Positions 1 through 6,660 of a stretch of DNA of 64,000 bases are shown here, piece after piece; position 1 is the first letter of the stretch, and every line of letters starts with the position of its first letter. Source of the DNA: an uncultured Clostridiaceae bacterium (GTDB lineage: Bacteria > Bacillota > Clostridia > Clostridiales > Clostridiaceae). The stretch lies in contig CAMJGD010000014.1 of NCBI GenBank assembly GCA_946405135.1, positions 1-64,000 on the forward strand. Reading direction: 5' to 3'. A program made the position numbers and the translations under genes. The notes under the pieces are model-generated. The model had not been told where the DNA came from. It searched no databases and saw only the letters and a list, made by a program, of their open reading frames with translations.

Positions 1-314
1 TTTATTTGTGCACTTTTAAGCAGCTGTACTCTGCATTTTTATTATGCCATAAACATTCATATTTTATATTATAATTTTCAGAAGTTAATATTACATCGAT
101 CACAATTAAATATTAGAATTTCCAATTTTTTATCAACGGCTTCTTAATTCCAATTTTCGATAGTAAGGATATTAAGAACGCCTTTTTTATTATATATAAA
201 ATCTTCTATTTAAAAAAATAACTTGAAACTGCAAAAAATCATGTTCTATATTTTAATTATTGAGAGGCAAATATATAAAATTCCATAAAATACTTTAAGA
301 AGGGAGATGATAGC
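1..314. other. AT-rich non-coding start of window
   Basis: No open frame with a plausible ribosome binding site, no RNA gene and no clear terminator was seen. The last 20 bases hold the ribosome binding site of the following gene. What lies to the left is outside the window. Confidence 0.5.
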
Positions 315-866
315 ATGGAAAATACTAATATAAATGCAAATATTGAAAACAAGAGTATTGTTATTATTAAGAATAAAAGGAAAAAAGCCACTAAAGCAGA
401 AATACAGATTAGTAAATACAAAAAAGCTCCAGCCGGATTTCTGATACAGGAAGAAATAAAGAGTAAAGTTAATAGTAAGGATGAAAAGAAAGGACATAAA
501 CAACCCAAAATAAACGAATTGAAAGAGAAGACGCTCAAAGGGAATTCAGATGGATCTAAAGCGCTTAAGGCGGAAAATGCAAAAGCTATAAGGATAATAA
601 TTGACGGTGTAGAGTATTCAGAAAAAGAGTTTGCGATGCTTTTTCCGAATAAGTACCTAAAATTTAATATTAAAAGAGATTTTCTTGAAACCAAAGAAAT
701 TAAGGGAAAGTTGGTAGCAATTAAAAGTGTATATTTCTATTTTCCGGCGGAAATGATTGCAGAACATGAAATTATAGTGAAATATCGTAAAAAGATGGAT
801 CTTTACACATATAACATATCCAAAGATGCAGATTCATACTCTTCTGAGGAAGCAATTGAAGATTAA
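315..866 (+). CDS. hypothetical basic protein, 183 aa
   Basis: I do not recognise this protein. The start is well supported: AAGAAGGGAG lies about 8 bases before the ATG. The first 90 residues are very rich in Lys, Glu and Asn and look disordered. The second half, from about residue 93 (motif IRIIIDGVEYSEKEF), looks folded, with alternating hydrophobic and charged residues. There is no signal peptide, membrane segment or Cys pair. It stands alone, with a hairpin directly after the stop. The C-terminus is acidic (SSEEAIED). A nucleic-acid or spore-associated role would be a guess. Confidence 0.6.
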   Translation: MENTNINANIENKSIVIIKNKRKKATKAEIQISKYKKAPAGFLIQEEIKSKVNSKDEKKGHKQPKINELKEKTLKGNSDGSKALKAENAKAIRIIIDGVEYSEKEFAMLFPNKYLKFNIKRDFLETKEIKGKLVAIKSVYFYFPAEMIAEHEIIVKYRKKMDLYTYNISKDADSYSSEEAIED

Positions 867-893
867 GATTTTGTTTCGCGAGAAACAGAATCT
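866..893. other. hairpin after the first gene
   Basis: AGATTTTGTTTC and GAAACAGAATCT form an imperfect hairpin with a GCGA-like loop, overlapping the end of the stop codon. No T-tract follows, so it is at best a weak terminator or an mRNA-stabilising stem. Confidence 0.35.
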
Positions 894-905
894 AGAAAAC
901 TAAAA

Positions 906-928
906 GAGATTTAGAAAATCCTAACACT
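906..928 (+). repeat. direct repeat, left copy (flanks the TnpB region)
   Basis: The stretch starting GAGATTTAGAAAATCC recurs at 2929-2951 with about two differences, in the same orientation. The right copy runs into the left arm of a terminator. The left copy keeps only that arm. Confidence 0.4.
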
Positions 929-1044
929 ACAAAAAGTCACAATTATAAGAAATAAAGTAGATGCATAAAGCAGAAGATGTAAGCCAGCTACTTTCCAAAT
1001 TCTAGAAAAGAATTATGAATTATAAAAATTAATTAATAGCATTG

Positions 1045-1330
1045 GGTAAGCGGTTAATAGTTGTCTAATTGACTAACTATCAACCGTTTATAATAAAATA
1101 GCAAGGGTTATGATGATTAAGTTGGCAATTTCCACGACTTGGGATCCCTGCTTGATTAAATGTACCATAAGATACACACCCTTGCTTAAGCAGTTTACAT
1201 AGGAGGTTGCCATCCCCATGCATTGAATGTTTATTTTATTGCTATAAAATTAATATCAAATCCATGATACTCAACTTTATATTTTTTATTTAGGTTATTA
1301 AATGCACCTACACAATCCCTATGTGCCATT
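1045..1330 (-). ncRNA. candidate TnpB guide RNA (omega/reRNA) region
   Basis: In IS200/IS605-type elements the guide-RNA scaffold spans the 3' end of tnpB and the following non-coding bases up to the right end. Here about 180 non-coding bases follow the tnpB stop (minus strand). They contain a TGCTTAAGCA palindrome, GGCAA and TTGCC segments able to pair, and then a long hairpin at 1086-1051. Position and structure fit. The exact ends and the guide are not determinable by eye. Confidence 0.4.
1051..1086. repeat. right-end hairpin of the TnpB element
   Basis: The arms CGGTTAATAGTTGTC and GACTAACTATCAACCG pair over about 14 bp around a 5-base loop, with one mismatch and one bulge. Subterminal hairpins of this kind are recognised by TnpA at IS200/IS605 ends. 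No tnpA gene is present in the window. Confidence 0.45.
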
Positions 1331-2433
1331 AGTCCACAGTAATTACACTTATATTTTGAGCCATCTGGTTTATTAAGCACCTTACAACGTGGGCATTGTA
1401 GGCTTGTATAGTATTCAGCTACTTTTGATACTTTTATTCCGTATTCTTTTGATTTGTATTCTATATATTTCATTATTCTCCCATATTCCATCTGACTTAC
1501 CCATATTCTACATATTTTATTACATATCTTTTCTTTTTTTTTTGATTTATCACTGATGTTTTTTAAATCCCCAATAACCAATTCGCCAATTCCATTATCT
1601 ATGCAATACTTAATCATTTGATTAACAGCTTTGTGATAAAAGTCTGTAAGAAAGTTATGTGAATATATTTGTATATTTTCACTTGCAGCAAGTAATTTTT
1701 TATACTTTTTACTGCCATATGTACATTTTTTTATTGCGTTCGATAAATAAAACCTTGATTTATTTCTCCGCTTTTTAATTGATTTAGCAGGTTTATTATC
1801 AATAATTAATGCATTTCCATTCTCATGACATAAAGCTATACAATTGTTATAGCCAATATCTATACCTGCTTTTTGCGTTAAATTGTTATCACAATTCTCA
1901 TACTCATATTCTTTTGTATAGTAAAAATAATATTTATCTGAGTATGTTCTCTTAATTTCTGCTGTCTTTATGTTGTCTATGAAAAAATTTAGTAACAAAT
2001 ATTTGTGTCCACCAAGTGATAATTTTAGGTTTCCGTCTTTTGCCTTACGAATACAATCTTTCTTTAAAGGTAATGTCATGTACTCCTTGTATTTATACGG
2101 ATACTTAATTTTACTAAATCCTTGCTTTTTCATTTTAGATGCAATAAGTCTTGCAGTATTATATTTTATTGTTAAGGCACAACAGCTGTTGTACTGGATA
2201 TCATATTTATGTTTTAATAATTTTTGAAGATCATATTTGTAGATCCATCTACCCGTTTCCTTATAATATTCATTTGCTATATCTACTATATCATTCCAGC
2301 ACCTAGCACATTCTTTAAGTGCATGATCAACTAGCTCTTTTTCTTCATCATTAAGTTTCAATAAAATTCTTCTAGCTGTTTTTAGCTTTTCTTTTTTATC
2401 CTCTTCTTTTGTTGCTTTCAAATCTGTTTCCAT
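1231..2433 (-). CDS. tnpB: TnpB-like RNA-guided nuclease (IS200/IS605 OrfB)
   Basis: 400 aa. The chosen start is the ATG at 2433, preceded by AAGGAGGATACT; an upstream extension to 2526 lacks such a site. Seen: the RuvC-I motif GIDIG (D192), the second motif ELVIGDLKN (E284/D289 region), a C4 zinc ribbon CPRC (347-350) and CNYC (363-366), and the RuvC-III motif HRDCVGAFN (D373). Family knowledge: TnpB is an RNA-guided DNA nuclease encoded in IS200/IS605 elements, where it cuts the empty donor site and so helps retain the element. The N-terminal 180 residues match the usual wedge/REC-like region in length. The motif glutamate often seen as EDL is GDL here, as in many OrfB proteins. No Y1 transposase accompanies it. 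Confidence 0.9.
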   Translation of the reverse strand: METDLKATKEEDKKEKLKTARRILLKLNDEEKELVDHALKECARCWNDIVDIANEYYKETGRWIYKYDLQKLLKHKYDIQYNSCCALTIKYNTARLIASKMKKQGFSKIKYPYKYKEYMTLPLKKDCIRKAKDGNLKLSLGGHKYLLLNFFIDNIKTAEIKRTYSDKYYFYYTKEYEYENCDNNLTQKAGIDIGYNNCIALCHENGNALIIDNKPAKSIKKRRNKSRFYLSNAIKKCTYGSKKYKKLLAASENIQIYSHNFLTDFYHKAVNQMIKYCIDNGIGELVIGDLKNISDKSKKKEKICNKICRIWVSQMEYGRIMKYIEYKSKEYGIKVSKVAEYYTSLQCPRCKVLNKPDGSKYKCNYCGLMAHRDCVGAFNNLNKKYKVEYHGFDINFIAIK

Positions 2434-2928
2434 AGTATCCTCCTTAATTTCTAGTAGAATTACCATATACCATATAATGTACCGAACATTAGATGATATA
2501 CCATTACAAAATTGGAATAGATGCATTAAATTGGAATAAGGGGTTAGATTTTATCATATCTTACCATGTCATTAAAATAGATCTATGTGTGACTTAAGTA
2601 TGTGGCAATATATGTAATTAAATCCATAAAGATTATAAACTGTAGGTTTTTTTGTTATGATCGTAAATTTAAGAACTCAACCAACTTAAGAATAGTCAAA
2701 TGAAACTAATATCATCTGGCACTTTATAATTAATTTTTTTATGAGGATAAGGATTATTCGTAAAATTGTAAGAGCGATGTATATAAGGATAGTAAAAGGG
2801 TATAATAATATTTGTATATAGCTGATTGAAAGGATATAAAATTATTGGGAAACCGTAATATAGATGTAAATTGATTATTACTTGGTTTCTTTATTAATAA
2901 AATTAAATAAATTGAAGAATACTGCTGG

Positions 2929-2951
2929 AGATTAAGAAAACTCCTAACACT
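2929..2951 (+). repeat. direct repeat, right copy (flanks the TnpB region)
   Basis: Second copy of the GAGATT-AGAAAA-TCCTAACACT stretch seen at 906-928. Here it continues into an intact terminator. Confidence 0.4.
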
Positions 2952-2986
2952 GATAATCAATTTTAAAACGTGTTAGGAGTTTTTTT
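2941..2986 (+). terminator. Rho-independent terminator
   Basis: CTCCTAACAC and GTGTTAGGAG form a perfect 10-bp stem followed by seven T. No gene ends just upstream on the + strand, so it is either a remnant or the end of an unseen small RNA. Confidence 0.75.
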
Positions 2987-3121
2987 GCTTTTTGAAAGGA
3001 GGGGAACTAGATGGCTTTTTAAAGATTCTACAATTTATAGGATATAAATATTCAGCTCATTTTCATAATACTTTTATTCAAAACAATAAAACTACAAAAA
3101 ATTATAAGGAGATGAATTAAA

Positions 3122-3742
3122 ATGAGTATCGAAATAACTCAAGAACAGTATAATAATGCTCATCTAGGAAATAAAGCTTGGTATTACGAAAAGAGTATAA
3201 ATTATGTAGACATTCAAAATATTATACTAACTGAGTCGGTACACCTAAATGCAAAAGGTATATGCTTTGGAAGGGGTATAGGTGAGATTTATGATAATAG
3301 TAGAATAATATCGCCTGTAGCTATTCGGTTACTACCTGATGGAAGGTATAGTCTTGTTTTTGGTTTAGTAAGTTTTATAAAAGCTAAACTTGCTAATCTT
3401 AATAAAATAGCCGCTATAATAACTGATTTATCGAGAACCGACTTTATTAAGAGCTGCGGGTTGTCCATGACTTGTGAAAAGAAACATAGAAATAAAACTC
3501 AATCTAATCAGGAATATGAATTTATAGATATTAAAGATATAACTATTCCTAGGAGATTCTTAGAAATAAATCCTGATTTGGAAAAAGTCAATAAGATAAA
3601 AGATGTCTATTTTAAGCACAATGAACTGGATAAACCAGTTTCTATTAGAAAAAAGTATATATTATGTGATGGATATATAAGATACCTAATAGCAAAAGAG
3701 TTAGGGCTAAAACATGTACTAGTAAAGTTTAACACAGATTAA
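3122..3742 (+). CDS. tandem ParB-like domain protein
   Basis: 206 aa, ATG preceded by AAGGAGATGAATTAAA. The C-terminal part (about 135-206), with DITIPRRFLEINPD, a Lys-rich helix, KPVSIRKKYILCDGYIRYL and a final LGLKHVLVKF, matches the ParB/Srx N-terminal fold, where a conserved loop binds and hydrolyses CTP or ATP. The first half looks like a diverged second copy: VDIQNIILTE, then ISPVAIRLLPDGRYSLV with a following FIKAKL. No HTH or dimerisation domain follows, so it is not a complete partition ParB. A terminator follows and a serine recombinase gene comes next. The function is unknown; a regulatory or mobile-element role is inferred only from position. Confidence 0.65.
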   Translation: MSIEITQEQYNNAHLGNKAWYYEKSINYVDIQNIILTESVHLNAKGICFGRGIGEIYDNSRIISPVAIRLLPDGRYSLVFGLVSFIKAKLANLNKIAAIITDLSRTDFIKSCGLSMTCEKKHRNKTQSNQEYEFIDIKDITIPRRFLEINPDLEKVNKIKDVYFKHNELDKPVSIRKKYILCDGYIRYLIAKELGLKHVLVKFNTD

Positions 3743-4085
3743 GCTACAAAATATTTAAAACATCACTAAAATCTATTTTGTATTTAATAGTCGCTGTAAA
3801 TCCTCTTGGAATAGAGAAGTTCAAGAAGGTATATAGCGTAAATAGTAAAAAGAATTTAGCTTACTTTTCAATGATTAAAGTTGAGGTATATTTTACTGGT
3901 ACTTCAACTTTTTTGTTTCAGTTTCTAAAGGTATACCTTTTTAGATTAGGGTTTTTATGTATTGTTTTAGTCTATAAAGGTTGTGAAAATATTTTAAAGA
4001 CGTATTTAAATATATAATGACCTTTATAAACTATTATGCTATGATTAATATATATTATCTTGAAAAAAGGAGGAGATTAGCCAGT
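3743..4085. other. intergenic, contains a terminator
   Basis: Apart from the terminator at 3877-3914 nothing convincing is present. A TTG-initiated 79-codon frame at 3778-4017 has no ribosome binding site and overlaps the terminator. Confidence 0.5.
3877..3914 (+). terminator. Rho-independent terminator
   Basis: AAAGTTGAGGTA and TACTTCAACTTT pair over 12 bp (one G-T wobble) and are followed by a T-run. It serves the ParB-like gene. Confidence 0.75.
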
Positions 4086-4685
4086 ATGCAAAAAGTCTTT
4101 GGTTACATTAGAGTAAGTAGTTCAGAGCAGAATATTGATAGACAACTTCAGGAGATGTTGGAGCTTGGAATAGGTGAACGTGATGTTTACATAGATAAAC
4201 AAAGTGGAAAAGATTTTGATAGACCTCAATATAAAGCTTTAAAGACAGTTTTAAGATCTGGTGATATAGTTTATATAAAGTCAATAGATAGATTCGGAAG
4301 AAATTCAAGGGAAATTAAAAAAGAATGGCAAGAAATTACCAAGGACATAGGAGCAGATATAAAAGTATTGGACATGCCACTACTAGATACAACTCAATAT
4401 AAGGACTTAATTGGAAATTTCGTTTCAAATTTGGTGCTTGAAGTGCTCTCGTTTGTTGCAGAGCAAGAAAGAGAAAGTATAAAGCAAAGGCAGCAGGAGG
4501 GTATAAAAATAGCTAAAGCTAAAGGAAAACATCTTGGTAGACCCAGAGCGAAACTTCCTGGTCAGTGGGAACAAATCTACAATGAATGGAAATCAAATAA
4601 TATTACAGCAGTAAAGGCAATGGAGAAATTAAATTTAAGCAAGAGTACTTTTTACAAGCTTGTTAAGCAGTATGAGCGTATATGA
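4086..4685 (+). CDS. small serine recombinase (resolvase/invertase family)
   Basis: 199 aa. The start is the ATG at 4086 behind AAAAAAGGAGGAG; a longer frame from 4017 has no such site. Seen: GYIRVSSSEQN with the probable nucleophile S11, the conserved DRFGRN arginines (R69, R72), a long E-helix after the catalytic domain (QERESIKQRQQEGI), GRPR linking to DNA binding, and a C-terminal HTH (about 170-198, LSKSTFYKLVKQY). Family role: site-specific resolution or inversion of DNA through a 5' phosphoserine intermediate. It has the domain order of Tn3 resolvase and Hin. No transposase accompanies it. Paired inverted sites were not identified. Confidence 0.85.
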   Translation: MQKVFGYIRVSSSEQNIDRQLQEMLELGIGERDVYIDKQSGKDFDRPQYKALKTVLRSGDIVYIKSIDRFGRNSREIKKEWQEITKDIGADIKVLDMPLLDTTQYKDLIGNFVSNLVLEVLSFVAEQERESIKQRQQEGIKIAKAKGKHLGRPRAKLPGQWEQIYNEWKSNNITAVKAMEKLNLSKSTFYKLVKQYERI

Positions 4686-4737
4686 TAATAAGTGAAATTT
4701 TTTACTTAGAAATTGTTAATTCTTATTTAAAGATAAA

Positions 4738-4776
4738 TTTCGAGAATTTGAATATTTCGAGAAGTTGAAATATAAT
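4738..4776 (+). promoter_or_regulatory. promoter overlapped by a tandem direct repeat
   Basis: TTGAAT (4748-4753), 17 bases, TATAAT (4771-4776) forms a good sigma-A promoter for the small HTH gene. It is overlaid by a direct repeat, TTTCGAGAATTTGAATA (4738-4754) and TTTCGAGAAGTTGAAATA (4755-4772). The first copy contains the -35 box. Such a layout suggests an operator for the HTH protein itself. Confidence 0.55.
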
Positions 4777-4804
4777 GAGTGTAAATGCAGATAAGGAGGA
4801 TTTT

Positions 4805-4981
4805 ATGGAATACTTAACTGTAAAAGAGATGGGGTTAAAATGGGGGATTACAAGCCGGATGGTAACTGTTTATTGTAACAACAATAGAATCCCTGGAGCA
4901 ATTAAAAAGGGAAATCTCTGGCTTATACCTACTGATGCAAAAAAACCAGAGGACAATCGGAAGATAAGAACAAAAATATAG
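4805..4981 (+). CDS. small HTH DNA-binding protein, putative controller of the methyltransferase
   Basis: 58 aa. Start at the ATG at 4805 behind AAGGAGGATTTT. The sequence MEYLTVKEMGLKWGITSR followed by a basic recognition helix and GAIKKGNLWLIPTDAKKPED is typical of the MerR/excisionase-like winged-helix HTH found in small clostridial regulators. It ends 16 bases before a C5 cytosine methyltransferase gene and probably shares its transcript. In restriction-modification systems such a small protein often times methylase and nuclease expression; that role is inferred here from position and from the repeat at its promoter. Confidence 0.7.
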   Translation: MEYLTVKEMGLKWGITSRMVTVYCNNNRIPGAIKKGNLWLIPTDAKKPEDNRKIRTKI

Positions 4982-4997
4982 TACATAGAGGTAATTT

Positions 4998-5723
4998 ATG
5001 AAAAGGAATAGTCTAAATTTTATAGATTTATTTGCAGGAGCAGGTGGTTTATCAGAAGGCTTTATGCAAACTGGCTTCAATCCGATTGCTCATGTGGAAA
5101 TGAACTCCTATGCTGCAGAAACATTGAAGACTAGAGCATGTTATTATTATCTTAAAAAACTAAGAAGATTAAATATTTATTTTGATTATCTTAGAGGAAA
5201 TATTACAAGAGAGCAATTATATGGACAAGTTCCAAATGATGTTTTAAAAACTGTAATTAATAAGGAAATGTCAGATAGAACAATATATGATATTTTCGAA
5301 GAAGTCGATGCAATTATGTATGAAGATAGAATAGAAAATGTAGATGTTATTATTGGGGGGCCGCCTTGTCAGGCATATTCATTGGTAGGAAGAGCCCAAG
5401 ATGCTGAGAGAATGGCGGCTGATCCGAGAAATGAACTGTATAAGCTATATGCACGATTCCTTAGTAGATATAATCCTAAAATGTTCGTATTTGAAAATGT
5501 TCCAGGAATATTAACCGCTAGAGGTGGGGAAGCTTGGCGTAACTTAACTAAATATTTAAAACGCGTTGGATATGAAATTGAATATCGTGAATTGGACTCA
5601 TCTACATTTGGAGTGCTACAAAAACGAAGAAGGATAATTATTATAGGATGGAGAAAAGAAAGTGGTCTTAGATATCCAGAGTTCAGAAATATACAATCCC
5701 CATTCCTTCCATTATCGGGATAA
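4998..5723 (+). CDS. C5 cytosine DNA methyltransferase, 3'-truncated
   Basis: 241 codons are open. Seen: motif I DLFAGAGGLSEGF (10-22), motif IV GGPPCQAYS with catalytic C124, motif VI ENVPG (166-170), motif VIII QKRRRIIIIG (208-217). Motifs IX and X and the target-recognition domain are missing; family members run to about 350-450 residues. Recognisable sequence stops near residue 230 (about position 5690). The remaining codons are the antisense of the neighbouring GGDEF gene. The enzyme should therefore be inactive. No restriction endonuclease is present; it was probably lost in the same deletion. The upstream HTH gene is intact. Confidence 0.85.
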   Translation: MKRNSLNFIDLFAGAGGLSEGFMQTGFNPIAHVEMNSYAAETLKTRACYYYLKKLRRLNIYFDYLRGNITREQLYGQVPNDVLKTVINKEMSDRTIYDIFEEVDAIMYEDRIENVDVIIGGPPCQAYSLVGRAQDAERMAADPRNELYKLYARFLSRYNPKMFVFENVPGILTARGGEAWRNLTKYLKRVGYEIEYRELDSSTFGVLQKRRRIIIIGWRKESGLRYPEFRNIQSPFLPLSG

Positions 5724-6589
5724 AGGGCAATACCAATACTTATTGAACTGGAAAGTTTGTGTCTGTTAACAATTAAAGCGCGATTGAACGAATCTAAGAT
5801 TCTTTGTGCAATTTCATCTGCTTCATTTATACTGTTCAAATTGGGTAGCAAAATTGCAAACTCATCTCCACCAACTCTACATAATATGTCTGTATTTCTA
5901 ATACATGACTTAATCCTTGCTGCAATTTTTTTCAAAAATAAGTCACCTATATGATGTCCATACATATCATTGACAGTCTTAAAATTATCAACATCAAGGA
6001 ACATCACCGAAAGCTTTAATCCCTCTTTTTTTGATTCTTCTATGGAAATTTTCAGCTTGTCCATAAATGCTGTACGGATAATTGTTCCAGTTAGTTGGTC
6101 GTAATATACAAGGCGCTCCAGCTTTTTTTCCATCATTTTTTTCTCTGTAATATCAGTATGGGAACCCGCTATTCTAATTGGTTCTCCCTTATCATTAAAT
6201 AGTAGTTTACCTTTACTACACACCCATATATATTTGCCCTCTTTTAATTTTAATCTGTACTCATATATATAAAACTGACTTTTTTCTTTTAAGCATCTAT
6301 GAAAGTTAGAAGTAACTTTTTTAATATCCTTCGGGTGAATACATTTCATCCATTTTTTGTAATATTCAGGAATTTCCTGTTCTTCAAACCCCAGCTTCTC
6401 GCACCATTCTTTTGATATGTGTACAGTATCATTAGTTAAATCCCAATCCCACAAACCATCACTTGAACCTTCACTAATAAGCTTATATCTTTCTTCACTC
6501 TTTTGTAATTCATCTTTCTGTTTCTTTAATTTTTTTATATCGTTCTCTAATTCTTCTTGTATCATAAGCACCTTATTTATATCTGACAC
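5369..6589 (-). CDS. PAS-GGDEF diguanylate cyclase, 3'-truncated and fused to antisense DNA
   Basis: GTG start at 6589 behind AAGGAGGTGG. N-terminal coiled coil (about 8-35), PAS domain (about 35-150, ending AGSHTDITEKK), then a GGDEF domain with LDVDNFKTVND (metal binding), an RNTD I-site (231-234) five residues before GGDEF (240-244), and SISIGIALYPDNGRNGD. True family sequence ends near residue 298 (about position 5696), so roughly the last 50 residues of the domain (usually beginning ADIAMY) are gone. The frame then runs about 108 codons through the antisense of the methyltransferase gene. Family role: synthesis of cyclic di-GMP. The active-site loop is intact but the fold is incomplete, so activity is doubtful. 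Confidence 0.85.
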   Translation of the reverse strand: MSDINKVLMIQEELENDIKKLKKQKDELQKSEERYKLISEGSSDGLWDWDLTNDTVHISKEWCEKLGFEEQEIPEYYKKWMKCIHPKDIKKVTSNFHRCLKEKSQFYIYEYRLKLKEGKYIWVCSKGKLLFNDKGEPIRIAGSHTDITEKKMMEKKLERLVYYDQLTGTIIRTAFMDKLKISIEESKKEGLKLSVMFLDVDNFKTVNDMYGHHIGDLFLKKIAARIKSCIRNTDILCRVGGDEFAILLPNLNSINEADEIAQRILDSFNRALIVNRHKLSSSISIGIALYPDNGRNGDCIFLNSGYLRPLSFLHPIIIILLRFCSTPNVDESNSRYSISYPTRFKYLVKLRQASPPLAVNIPGTFSNTNILGLYLLRNRAYSLYSSFLGSAAILSASWALPTNEYA

Positions 6590-6660
6590 CTTTTACCACC
6601 TCCTTCAAGATTTAAATGTATTGCATGCAACTAAATTCAAGCCACATATTCCTCTTCACT

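Larger units (their letters stand above)
2434..3121. other. non-coding region between tnpB and the ParB-like gene
   Basis: This holds the presumed left end of the TnpB element, a terminator at 2941-2986 and the leader of the next gene. No gene of more than a few codons with a ribosome binding site was seen. A strong site before 3011 opens only a three-codon frame (MAF). Confidence 0.5.

Noticed and set aside
2754-2960. 68-codon minus-strand frame
   Set aside because: It overlaps the terminator at 2941-2986, has no start signals and is of low complexity.
3011-3022. Strong ribosome site followed by ATG
   Set aside because: The frame is only MAF-stop. Probably the remnant of a gene start; not annotated as a CDS.
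3778-4017. TTG-initiated 79-codon frame
   Set aside because: No ribosome binding site, no recognisable domain, and it contains a complete terminator hairpin.
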